From: Paenibacillus phoenicis
GTDB taxonomy: Bacteria; Bacillota; Bacilli; Paenibacillales; Paenibacillaceae
NCBI RefSeq assembly: GCF_034718895.1
Contig: NZ_JAYERP010000001.1
Coordinates: forward strand, 2,418,001-2,482,000
Direction of reading: 5' to 3'
DNA: 64,000 nt
Shown: piece after piece, positions 15,998 to 25,304 of the stretch
Position numbering within the stretch: the first letter of the stretch is position 1
How the letters are laid out: each line of letters opens with the position of its first letter
The notes under the pieces: generated by a model
Database searches by the model: none
What the model saw: only the letters and a program-made list of their open reading frames with translations
What the model was told of the DNA's origin: nothing
Position numbers and translations under genes: made by a program

Positions 15998-18403
15998 TTA
16001 TGAGGCTCCCTGAATATGGGTTAGCATCCATTCCGTAATTTCCGGCACCCGGCCGTACTGCAGCATCTGTTCGATTTCAGCCAGCAGTCCCAGCTCCCGG
16101 TAACGGCTTGACGTTTCCAAGGCCTGCTTGGAAGGAGACGGATGGATCCGAATCATCCCGGATGCCCGAATAATAAATCCCAGCTCCTCGAATACCCCAA
16201 GCGCCATCTCAACCATCCGCTTTGACCAACCGGTACGCTTCACAAGCGCCGCCAACAGCTCTTCCTCAGGAAGCCCTTGGCCGGCTCCCCGATAGATCAA
16301 GCTGTACACGAGCTTGAAATGATCGCGAGAAGGCGGCTCGATGCGCTCTTGGGGCGCACGCAGCGAATGCAGCATATAGATGCGCTCCAGACCGGTAAAA
16401 GCGGATACCATCCCAGTCCAGCTCTCCGGTGCATCCGGAAGCTCCAGGACGAACAATGTCGACGCAGCGTGAATCCCAGCGGTTTGCGCGAGCTCGTTCC
16501 CAGGACGCACGCCAACGTTCTTATCATATACCCAAATCGGGGTCTCCTTCAAATCAAGGGTATGGAAAAATGCGGAACCTTCATTTACGATGACAGCCGA
16601 CGCTCCCGAACCGCAGGCGGGCAGCTTATCCAGCTTCCCTCGAAGCTCTTCGAGCAGCTGCGATGGATTCCGGGAGCCGCGGTAATCAAACACCTGCAGA
16701 TGAGACACCGCTAAATCCTGGATCATGAGCTGCGGCTTGCGCGAGCCGTTCCACTCGTTGACACTGGCTTCCGCAACGATATCGATCCGAGCTTCTTCCG
16801 ACAGCAACGGGGCCAATTCACCTTTGCCAAACGCGACGGCTTCTACGGTTTTACCGTTTTGGCCAAGAATCAGCTTCAAGTGCTTGCCGTCTTTGCCCAT
16901 CTGGCGGCATTCCAGCAGCTTTAGGCCACGAAGAAGCAGCCTGGGACAGGTGTTTGCCATGCCAAATGGAGCCAGTTGCTGGAGTTGTTCGATTGCTTGC
17001 AGCGTAATGTCTTTTAAAGAGCAAGTCAAATCGGTCTCCAGGACCGGCACGAAATGCTCCGGCGTGAGCCGCCCGGCGGCAAAAGCATTCAGCCTTCGGC
17101 CAAATTCCTCCAATCGCTCCCGGCTTAGGGACATCCCTGCAGCGGATGGATGTCCGCCAAAGTGGTCCAGCAGGTCGGCGCAATCGGTTAAGGCTTCATA
17201 GATGTCAAAGCCGGGAATTGAGCGGGCGGAGCCTTTGCACTCCCCGGTCTCGGGATGAATTCCCAACACGATGGTCGGGCGATAATACCGTTCCAGCAAT
17301 TTGGAGGCGACGATCCCGACAACGCCGGCATTCCAGCCTTCGCCGGCCACCACAATCACGTCGGGCAGCCCTTCCGACTGCTCTTGGCTTTCCAGCTGCT
17401 GAAGCGCTTCTTGCACCATATCCTCGACAATTATTTGGCGCTCCTTGTTCAGCACATCCAGCTCCTCGGCGATCGCCTCGGCTTCTTCCATGTTCTCCGC
17501 CGTCAATAAGGCGACGGCGCGGTTGGCGTGGCTCATGCGGCCGCTGGCATTAATCCGCGGTGCCAACCCGAAGGCGACGGCTGTCGAAGTAACTTCCCCG
17601 CTGGACCAGCCGGAGGTTCCGAGCAATGCCGTCATGCCCGGAAATGCCGAGCGCTCCATCGATGCCAGACCGGACTTGACGATCATCCGGTTCTCTCCGG
17701 TCAGTGGCATCAGGTCAGCAATCGTCCCCAGCGCGGCCAGCTCGGTCCAAGCAATGGGGGTGTCCTCCCCCAGGAGCGCTTGGGCCAGCTTGTACGCCAC
17801 CCCCACCCCGGCCAGTCCTTTAAACGGATACGTGCAGTATGGCAGCTTGGGGTTAATCAAAGCGTACGCTTCCGGTAAAACCGCCGGCGGTTCGTGGTGG
17901 TCAGTGACGATCACGTCCATGCCCACCGCATTGGCGTAGGCCACCTGCTCAACGGCGCTGATCCCCGTATCTACCGTCACGATCAGCGTAAAGCCTTTCT
18001 TGTGATAATGCTCCAGCACCGGAATATGTAGCCCATATCCCTCTTTCGTTCGATGCGGGATGTAGTAGTCATATGTAGCACCGAGATGCCTCATCAGGTA
18101 GATCATTAAAGTCGTCGATGACACCCCATCGGCGTCATAATCCCCGTATATCAAAATCCGCTCCCCATTTTCCACCGCACGGCGGATGCGCGGTACGGCT
18201 TCTTTCATGCCGCTGAGCAGCATGGGATCGTGTTGATCGGCAAGGCTTCCTCTTAAGAAGAGCTCCGCCTTCTCAGGGCTTTCCATCTCCCGCGTCACCA
18301 GCAAAGACGCCAGCAAAGGGGAAATATTCAGCTGGCCGGCCAGCCGTCTGGCAGCCTCTTCGTCATAGGGAAGCTGTGTCCAGCGATATTTGGCATGAAG
18401 CAA
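15998..18403 (-). CDS. recJ: Single-stranded-DNA exonuclease RecJ
   Basis: An 801-residue DHH-family 5'-3' exonuclease used in recombination and mismatch repair. Motif I DYDADGVSST (about 84-93), VTVDTG and the DHH motif VTDHHEPP (about 163-170) lie in the N-terminal catalytic half. DHHA1 (GHPSAAGMSL) and an OB-fold region follow. It is longer than E. coli RecJ by a C-terminal extension of about 220 residues, as in other Bacillales. The start is ATG 18403, preceded by GAAGGTGACG. Confidence 0.95.
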   Translation of the reverse strand: MLHAKYRWTQLPYDEEAARRLAGQLNISPLLASLLVTREMESPEKAELFLRGSLADQHDPMLLSGMKEAVPRIRRAVENGERILIYGDYDADGVSSTTLMIYLMRHLGATYDYYIPHRTKEGYGLHIPVLEHYHKKGFTLIVTVDTGISAVEQVAYANAVGMDVIVTDHHEPPAVLPEAYALINPKLPYCTYPFKGLAGVGVAYKLAQALLGEDTPIAWTELAALGTIADLMPLTGENRMIVKSGLASMERSAFPGMTALLGTSGWSSGEVTSTAVAFGLAPRINASGRMSHANRAVALLTAENMEEAEAIAEELDVLNKERQIIVEDMVQEALQQLESQEQSEGLPDVIVVAGEGWNAGVVGIVASKLLERYYRPTIVLGIHPETGECKGSARSIPGFDIYEALTDCADLLDHFGGHPSAAGMSLSRERLEEFGRRLNAFAAGRLTPEHFVPVLETDLTCSLKDITLQAIEQLQQLAPFGMANTCPRLLLRGLKLLECRQMGKDGKHLKLILGQNGKTVEAVAFGKGELAPLLSEEARIDIVAEASVNEWNGSRKPQLMIQDLAVSHLQVFDYRGSRNPSQLLEELRGKLDKLPACGSGASAVIVNEGSAFFHTLDLKETPIWVYDKNVGVRPGNELAQTAGIHAASTLFVLELPDAPESWTGMVSAFTGLERIYMLHSLRAPQERIEPPSRDHFKLVYSLIYRGAGQGLPEEELLAALVKRTGWSKRMVEMALGVFEELGFIIRASGMIRIHPSPSKQALETSSRYRELGLLAEIEQMLQYGRVPEITEWMLTHIQGAS

Positions 18404-18449
18404 AAAACGTCACCTTCTTTCTTCCTGTCGGTTCTATCCCGGGGCCAGC

Positions 18450-19400
18450 TTACTGCAGCAAGTTCGGCAAATCACTATCAGCATCGGTATTGCTCTTATA
18501 AGGATACCCCGCCTCGTAAGGCCCGACTTGAATCCGAACGTCAGTGACATGGGAAAAGCGGTTGAGCAGCAGCATTTTGGCCCGATTGGCGATATCGTTG
18601 GCTTCCATAACGGTAAGCTTAGGATTTACGCTAATCTTGGCGGTCACGGTCACATAATGTCCGTTCTCCTGCGCTTTCAAATCATCTACTGTAATCACGC
18701 CATGCACCCGCTGTACCGTCTCGATGAAGGTAGCAGCATCCTCTTCGCGTACCTCCGTCCGAACCGGTCCGTAGATGGAGCGTCTCACCAGCCGATAGAC
18801 TTGGATCATCACATGTAAGGCGACAAGGATCGCGGCAACCGGATCAAGATACGCCAGAACGGGCACATCCCAGGCTTGCCCTCCCATCGCCCCAAACACA
18901 CCCGCGAGAACAACTACAGATGAGAACAACGAATGACGGTGCTTCTCGACGATCAGCTGCAACTCCTGATCCGACTTCCTGCGGGAAATACGCAACTTGA
19001 TTTGAAACAACGTTTCCCGCAAAGCCATCGATAGGAGCACGGCTGCCAAAACGAAAGTCTCCGGTGGAGTGGTGTCGCCCTCAACCATGTCAGTGATGGA
19101 CGCAATCCACAGTTGAACGGTGCCCATCAACAAAAAAACGGAGAAGAAAATCGCCGGCAGCGGCTCAGGCGTCGCTTTGCTTGCGGACGAACCGGCCAGC
19201 CGCAAACGCCTTTTTCCCGGTACAGACAGTCTCGCGGCGACGCCAACCGCAACATCGTACGCAGAATATAATGCCCCGGCCAGCAATGCCAGACTGTCGT
19301 ACAGCAGACCAACCGTCCCCAAAAACACGGCCAGGACAAGATCCCCAACGATCCCGGGCCATGCTGTCGGTGCCGGAATAACAGCTTGTTCTCGTGTCAT
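18450..19400 (-). CDS. Cation diffusion facilitator family protein with atypical metal site
   Basis: A 316-residue membrane protein with CDF topology: five or six helices in residues 10-200 and a C-terminal cytoplasmic ferredoxin-like domain (TVQRVHGVITVDDLKAQENG, HVTDVRIQVGP). ATG 19400 has AGGAGGGGATT upstream, so the longer reading to 19433 is unlikely. The helix-2 motif reads ALLAGALYSAYD where CDF transporters have ALLADxxHSxxD, and the helix-5 motif reads HRHSLFSS where HRSDALSS is usual. One metal-ligand Asp is therefore missing from each pair. Substrate and even transport activity are uncertain. Confidence 0.85.
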   Translation of the reverse strand: MTREQAVIPAPTAWPGIVGDLVLAVFLGTVGLLYDSLALLAGALYSAYDVAVGVAARLSVPGKRRLRLAGSSASKATPEPLPAIFFSVFLLMGTVQLWIASITDMVEGDTTPPETFVLAAVLLSMALRETLFQIKLRISRRKSDQELQLIVEKHRHSLFSSVVVLAGVFGAMGGQAWDVPVLAYLDPVAAILVALHVMIQVYRLVRRSIYGPVRTEVREEDAATFIETVQRVHGVITVDDLKAQENGHYVTVTAKISVNPKLTVMEANDIANRAKMLLLNRFSHVTDVRIQVGPYEAGYPYKSNTDADSDLPNLLQ

Positions 19401-19441
19401 AATCCCCCTCCTGATGCACGTAAAAGCGGACAAGTTACGAA

Positions 19442-19463
19442 AGCCGCGTCAGAAGACGCGGCT
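19442..19463 (-). terminator. Hairpin after secDF
   Basis: AGCCGCGTC, AGAA and GACGCGGCT form a nine-pair stem; on the minus strand it exits into TTTCG. The T-run is short, so termination may be partial. Confidence 0.55.
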
Positions 19464-19515
19464 CTAGCTTTAATTCAGCGAATGAATGGGTGCTTCAATC
19501 AGACATTTCGGCCGT

Positions 19516-20412
19516 TCAGGAAGCTTTAGCCGGTTTATGCTTTTGCTTACTCTTGAGCAGGAACCAGAGCGGGCTTGCGATAAAGATAGACGAATACGCC
19601 CCAAACAACAGGCCGATTACCATCGCAAGCGAGAACATCCGGATCGACTCTCCGCCTAGAATGAGGAGGAAGAAGGCCGCCACGAACACCGTCAACGCGG
19701 TATACAAGGAACGCATAATCGTTTGCGATACGCTCACGTTCACCAGATTGATCAGGTCCTGACGAGTTTTCGTTTTGGCAAATCGCAGATTTTCGCGAAT
19801 CCGGTCAAAGATAACGATCGTATCGTTAATCGAATAGCCGATAATCGTAAGTACAGCGACGATAAAGGTCAAGTCAACCTCGAGCCGGAAGATCGAGAAG
19901 ACGGAAATGACCATAAAAGCGTCATGCAGCAGCGCGATGATCGCAGCCACAGCAAACCGCCATTCAAACCGGATGCCAACGTAAATAATAATCCCGATAC
20001 AGGAGATCAACACGGCATAAATTGCATTGCGCGCCAGTTCTTTCGCCATTTCCGGGTCAACCGTATTCACTTCAAACGAAGCTTTATCGTCTAATTTGGC
20101 AATTTCCGCTTTCAGCTTCGCGTCATTCTCTTCACTTAATACTTGCGTAAATCGGATATTCATCCGGTCTTGTCCAGGACTGATGCTCGCTTCATTCTCC
20201 TCGATCCCCATATTTTTCAAGATCGGGCGGACTTGATCGGCCGTCAGCGGCTTGGACAGGGAAATATCCACATTAGACCCTGCTTTGAAATCTACGCTAT
20301 AGTTCAAACCGAAGAACGCCAAGCAAATGATGCCGGCAATCGTCAAGACGATTGAAAGGGTGTAGAAGTATTTACTCAGATGTATATAATCCAGGTTCTT
20401 CTTAAAGCTCAC
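19516..20412 (-). CDS. secF: Protein translocase subunit SecF
   Basis: An RND-type accessory subunit of the Sec translocon with six membrane helices, 298 residues. The D1-type motif FGLNYSVDFKAG is near residue 25 and the helix-4 region (GYSINDTIVIFDRIRENLR) is near 190. The second GTG (20412, giving MSFKKNLDYIHL) lies ten bases after GGAG and is preferred to GTG 20421. It overlaps the end of secD, so translation is coupled. Here secD and secF are separate genes, unlike the fused SecDF of B. subtilis. Confidence 0.93.
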   Translation of the reverse strand: MSFKKNLDYIHLSKYFYTLSIVLTIAGIICLAFFGLNYSVDFKAGSNVDISLSKPLTADQVRPILKNMGIEENEASISPGQDRMNIRFTQVLSEENDAKLKAEIAKLDDKASFEVNTVDPEMAKELARNAIYAVLISCIGIIIYVGIRFEWRFAVAAIIALLHDAFMVISVFSIFRLEVDLTFIVAVLTIIGYSINDTIVIFDRIRENLRFAKTKTRQDLINLVNVSVSQTIMRSLYTALTVFVAAFFLLILGGESIRMFSLAMVIGLLFGAYSSIFIASPLWFLLKSKQKHKPAKAS

Positions 20413-21655
20413 GAATGTCACGCTCCTTCACACCGAAATACTTCGGTTTCAACAGCTTGCCGGCTTTGAGCAGCAGGTTCAGCAGGAAACGGGCGAGATA
20501 GATATTCGTGGCGATACTAAGTACGATTTCCACGATGAGCACCAAGGCAAAGCCTTTAACGGCCCCCGTACCATACGCATACATCACGGCCGCAACGATA
20601 ATCGTCGTGATCTGCGAATCAAGCACTGTACGGAGAGAATGCTTGTCCCCTGCTTTGACCGCAGACATGATACTCTTGCCGGCCCGTATTTCCTCATGAA
20701 TCCGTTCATTGGTAATAATGTTGGCGTCCACCGCCATCCCAATCCCGAGAATGATAGCCGCAATCCCTGGAAGAGTTAACGTAAAGTCTGCCCAGACGAA
20801 CACGAGAATGAGCAGCCAGGTATGCACAATCAGGGTAAACGAGGCAATTAGCCCAGGCACCCGGTACATCCCGACCATGAACAGCAGAATGAAAAGAGAG
20901 CCAATCAGGCCGGCTTCAATCGTCTGATCCAGTGACTGCTTACCGAGCGTCGCGCCGACGCTTTGAGAATATTTCTCCGTCAGCTTCAACGGGAGGGCAC
21001 CAAGATTGATCTTGTCGCGCAGCTCTTTCGCCTTCTCCAAGTCGCCGCCCACACTGATTTGTGCGGACCCGTCGGTCAAAACGGCTTGAACGATCGGAGC
21101 GGAGACCAGCTCATCGTTCATATAAATCGCCAGGGGTTGTCCCAGCAAACGTTTGGTGACTTCAGCGAACTTTTCTTTGTTTTTCACTTTAATGCTGACA
21201 ACCGGTTCATTCATCTGTGTGAATTCCAGTTTGGCACCATTTTCCGCGAAATCGGTTCCGATCATTTCGATCTTGTTGTATTCGTCCGCGTTCTTCTCCG
21301 TGCCGTCCTTACTGCGGAACGTCAGCGAAGCCGGCTCCTTCATCGTCTTGCGCACTGTTTCTTCATCGGTAACGCCGGCCACCTTCAAGCGGATCCGGTT
21401 CGTGCCTTCCGTCGTGACTTCCGGCTCGCTGGTTCCCAGCTTGTTCGCCCGGTCCTCCAGGCTCTTGGCCGTTTGGATTAAGGATTCCTTCGTGACCTGA
21501 CCTCCGCCTTCCAACGGACTGGCTTCATATAGAATCTCAAAGCCGCCTTTCAGATCAAGGCCGAGACGTACGTTCTTTAATAGGTCGGGGGTTGTCCAAG
21601 CCATGATGCCAAACGAGACAACCACGACGGTTATGAATGTGATAATTCTTTTCAT
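20402..21655 (-). CDS. secD: Protein translocase subunit SecD
   Basis: A 417-residue RND family partner of SecF that uses proton motive force to complete protein export. The first helix is followed by the LGLDLKGGFEILYE motif (residues about 32-45). A periplasmic-type P1 domain extends to about residue 230, and five helices follow. GIGMAVDANIITNERIHEE, with its conserved Asp, is near residue 305. The first-domain loop is shorter than in E. coli, as in other Gram-positives. ATG 21655 is preceded by GAAAGGGGAAAG. Confidence 0.95.
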   Translation of the reverse strand: MKRIITFITVVVVSFGIMAWTTPDLLKNVRLGLDLKGGFEILYEASPLEGGGQVTKESLIQTAKSLEDRANKLGTSEPEVTTEGTNRIRLKVAGVTDEETVRKTMKEPASLTFRSKDGTEKNADEYNKIEMIGTDFAENGAKLEFTQMNEPVVSIKVKNKEKFAEVTKRLLGQPLAIYMNDELVSAPIVQAVLTDGSAQISVGGDLEKAKELRDKINLGALPLKLTEKYSQSVGATLGKQSLDQTIEAGLIGSLFILLFMVGMYRVPGLIASFTLIVHTWLLILVFVWADFTLTLPGIAAIILGIGMAVDANIITNERIHEEIRAGKSIMSAVKAGDKHSLRTVLDSQITTIIVAAVMYAYGTGAVKGFALVLIVEIVLSIATNIYLARFLLNLLLKAGKLLKPKYFGVKERDIREL

Positions 21656-21761
21656 CCCGTACTTCTTTCCCCTTTCAAATTCTCAATATTCCTATTATAG
21701 CGATGGCCGAAAAACCAGTCAATTTATCTAAAATTGTCAATTCGATTAACGACCGGCACGA

Positions 21762-21792
21762 AAAAAAGATCCCATTTAATCCAAACGGGATC
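21762..21792 (-). terminator. Terminator overlapping the comN stop codon
   Basis: On the minus strand GGATCCCGTTTGGATTAAAT forms a stem with GGGATC and is followed by TTTTTTT. The comN stop TAA lies in the loop, so the left arm is coding sequence. Confidence 0.7.
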
Positions 21793-22033
21793 CCCGAAAG
21801 GCGGACATCGTCATATAGTTCATAAACTGGGTGACTTTCAAAGAAAGAATGTCATTCACCAATTGGTACAAGGGAGGGATTCCCCCCTTCTCGTATTTAT
21901 GGCTGATACATTCCCAAATGTCAGGTCCGGTCACATGCTCGTACCCGATCAGCCGGAACTCCTCGGCCTTACTGCGACACAAGCTTTCGATTGCCTCATT
22001 TAGTTGTTGGTCCGTCATTTGTTCTTCAGCCAT
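21776..22033 (-). CDS. comN: Post-transcriptional regulator ComN
   Basis: An 85-residue protein of the ComN family (YrzD in B. subtilis), a regulator acting on comE mRNA and competence. The central stretch RLIGYEHVTGPDIWECISHK and then LYQLVNDILSLKV is typical of the family. In B. subtilis it lies between secDF and spoVB, exactly as here. The function in this organism is inferred from family and position. Confidence 0.85.
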   Translation of the reverse strand: MAEEQMTDQQLNEAIESLCRSKAEEFRLIGYEHVTGPDIWECISHKYEKGGIPPLYQLVNDILSLKVTQFMNYMTMSAFRGSRLD

Positions 22034-22277
22034 ACTTCAAGCCTCCTTCGAAAACCCGTCTTATTACATTCTACCCTAAATCTCCGAATCCTGCTTACAA
22101 GAGTTGTTTGGTTTTCGAATCTTGTGAAAAAGACAAGTCATGAACCGGGACAGGTCTGTCATATCCATGAAGTGAGAGGTTGTACGCCTCGCTTACGAGT
22201 TTATAAGGCAGCTGATTTCTATAAGCATCGCGTATGTAGGAAGTTACCAAAGTGCTGCCGGGGGAGTGGAGTTTCGA

Positions 22278-23894
22278 TTGAATAAGCAAACCTTTATCCA
22301 AGGTACGATGATCCTGCTTGTGGCTGGGATCGTAAACCGCCTCCTGGGCTTCATTCCGCGCATCATGCTGCCCCGCGTGATCGGGGCCGAAGGCGTAGGG
22401 CTGTATCAGCTCGGTTATCCCTTTTTTCTCGTGCTCGTAACGATTATTACCGGCGGCATTCCGCTCGCTGTAGCCAAGCTGGTGGCCGAAGCAGAATCCT
22501 CGGGTCAGCCCGGGCGCTCGGTGTCGATTTTACGGACAAGCTTAGTATTTACGACGGCAGCCGGCTTTCTGTTTACGTTTCTCTGCTTGTTTGGCGCGCC
22601 ATGGGTGACCCGTTACATTCTGACCGATGCCCGGGTTTATCACACTTTTATCGCAATGAGCCCGATGATCATCATCGTCTCAGTCTCTTCGGTCTTCCGC
22701 GGATATTTCCAAGGGAAGCAGGATATGATTCCCTCGGCGGTGTCGTCCATCATGGAAACGGTGGCCCGAATTATCGGCGTCCTCTGGTTCTCGTATCTCA
22801 TGCTCCCGATGGGCATCGCCTATGCGGCTGCAGGAGCCATGCTTGGTGTTGTTGCCGGCGAGATCGTAGGCATGGGGGTCCTGCTCTGGCAGTATCACCG
22901 CCTGAAGCGGAGGGAGCGGCTGGGAGGCTCTACACCCGGCAATCTAGCAGTGAGCCCTGCCAATGCTGTGAACCCGAATGAGGAAACATCCGCCTCCTCC
23001 GCCTATCCGTTCCACGCCAACCTGCGCCGAATTCTGCGCATCGCCATTCCGGTTACCGGCAGCCGTCTGGTCGGCTCGCTCTCCTACCTGCTGGAGTCGA
23101 TTACAACCGCGCGGAGCTTGGCGATCGCCGGCGTAGGAGTTGGCGTTGCGACCTCCCAATACGGGGCGCTGCAAGGGATGATCATCCCGCTGTTGCTGCT
23201 GCCGGGAGCGTTAACTTCGTCGCTCGCCGTCTCGCTTGTCCCTTCGCTGGCTGAAGCGCAGGCACGCGGCGACACCAGAACGATCCACCTGCGTCTCCAT
23301 CAATCCTTGCGGCTTGCGCTGGTCACCGGCGCTCCGTTCGCCGCGATCATGTTCGTGTTGGCTGACCCGATCTGCCGGCTTGTGTACAACGATGGCATGA
23401 TCGGAGGCATGCTCAAAATCATGGCCCCCTTCGCCCTTCTGCTGTATATCCAAACGCCGCTGCAGGCCACGCTGCAAGCGTTGGATAAGCCGGGCCGCGC
23501 ACTCATTAACACACTGGTTGGGGCCATCATCAAAATCACCTTAATCTTCTATCTGGCCTCGAACCCGGCACTAGGCATCTACGGGGCAATTATCGCGATT
23601 ATTATCAACTTTATCATCGTGACCGTCATGCATGCTGTCGGTGTGTCCAAATCACTGCGTTATCGTATGCCTTACCTGGATATCCTCAAGGTTGGAGCGG
23701 CGATGATCATCATGGCCGCCGCCGCGGACTATTTATATAAGAACCTCGTCCTGAGCTCTCAAATGGGCTGGCAGTTCTTGATGGCGGCCTCCCTGTCCGG
23801 ATTGCTGTATTTAGCTCTAGCCGGAATCATGGGATTGTTTGATCTCCATGACCTTAAGCGGCTGCCTGTCCTAGGCAAATGGTTTCGGAAATAA
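22278..23894 (+). CDS. spoVB: Stage V sporulation protein B (MOP flippase family)
   Basis: A 538-residue MOP-superfamily membrane protein with about 14 helices, required for spore cortex synthesis and probably a lipid-linked precursor flippase. TTG 22278 gives MNKQTFIQGTMILLVAGI, which lines up with the B. subtilis SpoVB start (MAKQTFLKGT), and has GTGGAG six bases upstream; the GTG at 22266 is less likely. RIMLPRVIGAEGVGLYQLGY near residue 30 is the family hallmark. A short polar insert with repeated Asn/Ser/Ala lies near residues 220-245. It converges with the DUF421 gene, seven bases away. Confidence 0.93.
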   Translation: MNKQTFIQGTMILLVAGIVNRLLGFIPRIMLPRVIGAEGVGLYQLGYPFFLVLVTIITGGIPLAVAKLVAEAESSGQPGRSVSILRTSLVFTTAAGFLFTFLCLFGAPWVTRYILTDARVYHTFIAMSPMIIIVSVSSVFRGYFQGKQDMIPSAVSSIMETVARIIGVLWFSYLMLPMGIAYAAAGAMLGVVAGEIVGMGVLLWQYHRLKRRERLGGSTPGNLAVSPANAVNPNEETSASSAYPFHANLRRILRIAIPVTGSRLVGSLSYLLESITTARSLAIAGVGVGVATSQYGALQGMIIPLLLLPGALTSSLAVSLVPSLAEAQARGDTRTIHLRLHQSLRLALVTGAPFAAIMFVLADPICRLVYNDGMIGGMLKIMAPFALLLYIQTPLQATLQALDKPGRALINTLVGAIIKITLIFYLASNPALGIYGAIIAIIINFIIVTVMHAVGVSKSLRYRMPYLDILKVGAAMIIMAAAADYLYKNLVLSSQMGWQFLMAASLSGLLYLALAGIMGLFDLHDLKRLPVLGKWFRK

Positions 23895-23900
23895 CGAAGG

Positions 23901-24611
23901 TTATTGTTTTGCGTCCATCTCATTGATATACAGCTTTCCATTATGATCGATACTGCAAAAGAACACCTGCTTGAAATCCGTTAAGCCTTTCATTTGAATC
24001 TGATTTTTCAGCCAAAAGCGGGTTTTTCCGATTTTGCGCAAGTTCTCGTCGTTTACCTTGCCATCCATAATGAGCGGCAGCGGGAGTGCTTCATATTTGA
24101 TTTTTGCCGAGAGGTTGGCATCCTTCTTTTGGGAAGGCTGCTCTCCCCCTTCGGATTTGTCTTTGGGAATCACACTAAGCTGCCCGCTCGTTTCCAACAC
24201 GGCAAACTCGACGTCGGCAACGCTGTCGATCTGCTGCGAGCGCAGCTGCATCATTAAATCATCTAAGTTGTATCGCTGGCGTTTCATTTCTTCCCGGTTA
24301 ATTTTCCCGTTTCGGATAATGACGCTGGGCTCGCCATCAAACCACAGCCTTATTTTACGGAAGCGAAGCGACAGCATGGCGATGGCGATTTGAATCAGCA
24401 GCAGGGTCAACATCGGTATGACTCCGTCATAAATCGGCCGATTGATATCTTCCAGGGCAAAAACGGCGATCTCTGCGATCATGATCGAGATGACCAGGTC
24501 GAAGATCGACAGCTCGCCGATTTCTCTTTTTCCCATAATCCGCATGACTCCGAATACCAAGAAATACATCAGGACGGTTCGGAAAACATGGTTTGCCACA
24601 TGCTCGACCAC
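23901..24611 (-). CDS. DUF421 (YrbG/YetF-type) membrane protein
   Basis: A 236-residue protein with three N-terminal helices (LMYFLVFGVMRIMGKREIGE is the DUF421 signature) followed by two cytoplasmic YetF-type domains (DGEPSVIIRNGKINREEM). The start is GTG 24611, seven bases after AGAGGAGGG. B. subtilis carries yrbG, a member of this family, beside spoVB. YetF-family proteins have been linked to spore germination receptors in Bacillus. The precise role here is unknown. Confidence 0.85.
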   Translation of the reverse strand: MVEHVANHVFRTVLMYFLVFGVMRIMGKREIGELSIFDLVISIMIAEIAVFALEDINRPIYDGVIPMLTLLLIQIAIAMLSLRFRKIRLWFDGEPSVIIRNGKINREEMKRQRYNLDDLMMQLRSQQIDSVADVEFAVLETSGQLSVIPKDKSEGGEQPSQKKDANLSAKIKYEALPLPLIMDGKVNDENLRKIGKTRFWLKNQIQMKGLTDFKQVFFCSIDHNGKLYINEMDAKQ

Positions 24612-24828
24612 GCCAATCCCTCCTCTGGTTACAAGTTCGCACAAAACATGGTATTGGTATTCTGACCGCCGCCTTCCCGTTCCATGCGAAAGATCACAGG
24701 TTAAAATCCGGGAGGCTTACATGAATCTTCCTAACTCAATTGGGCCAAGTAGGTCTATCCGAGTTAGCTTGACCATAAAATGTGGTAAAACGTCTGTCGA
24801 AGACATGGAAAACAGGAGGCTGACCACG

Positions 24829-25221
24829 ATGCATTTGATCCGCCGAATTTTCGGGATGCGTATGTCCCAGCCCACCGTTGCAGGGTTGTGGTATGGATTT
24901 TTATGGATGATGATCGGCGCATTGATTCTATCTTTATTGTTGCAAGGCGAAATGGTTGAAGAGTTTGAACTGTCGATGTACACGTATCTGGTGCATGCTG
25001 TTGCCGTCTTGTTCGGGGGGATCGTCTCCGGCAAACGTGCCAAACAGAAGGGATGGTATCAAGGCGCTCTGACCGGTGCACTGTACGTGCTCATCTTGCT
25101 GCTGATCAGCTTCTTGGCTCTAGATACGTCATTGGGGCTCCGGGAATGGGGATATATCCTGCCGGGGTTTGTCATCGGTGCGATCGGCGGCATGATTGGC
25201 GTAAATCTTGGCCGCAAATAA
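24829..25221 (+). CDS. TIGR04086 family membrane protein (YrzE-like)
   Basis: A 130-residue protein with four predicted membrane helices (GLWYGFLWMMIGALILSLLL, YLVHAVAVLFGGIVSG, ALYVLILLLISFLAL, GYILPGFVIGAIGGMIGVNL), matching TIGR04086/YrzE. ATG 24829 follows AGGAGGCTGACCACG. An alternative in-frame ATG at 24721 also has GGGAGG in front of it and would add 36 polar residues. The family normally starts just before the first helix, so 24829 is chosen. B. subtilis yrzE is in the same yajC-secDF neighbourhood. No function is known. Confidence 0.82.
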   Translation: MHLIRRIFGMRMSQPTVAGLWYGFLWMMIGALILSLLLQGEMVEEFELSMYTYLVHAVAVLFGGIVSGKRAKQKGWYQGALTGALYVLILLLISFLALDTSLGLREWGYILPGFVIGAIGGMIGVNLGRK

Positions 25222-25304
25222 CTTAAGGTTTTACGGCGGCCTCCATTCATGGTAAGTTAGACTTAGTCCAATCGACATCATCATGAGGAGGTCGTTCTCG
25301 CACG

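Noticed and set aside
22095-22301. 68-residue minus-strand frame in front of spoVB
   Set aside because: It covers the spoVB ribosome binding site and start on the other strand and has no ribosome binding site of its own.
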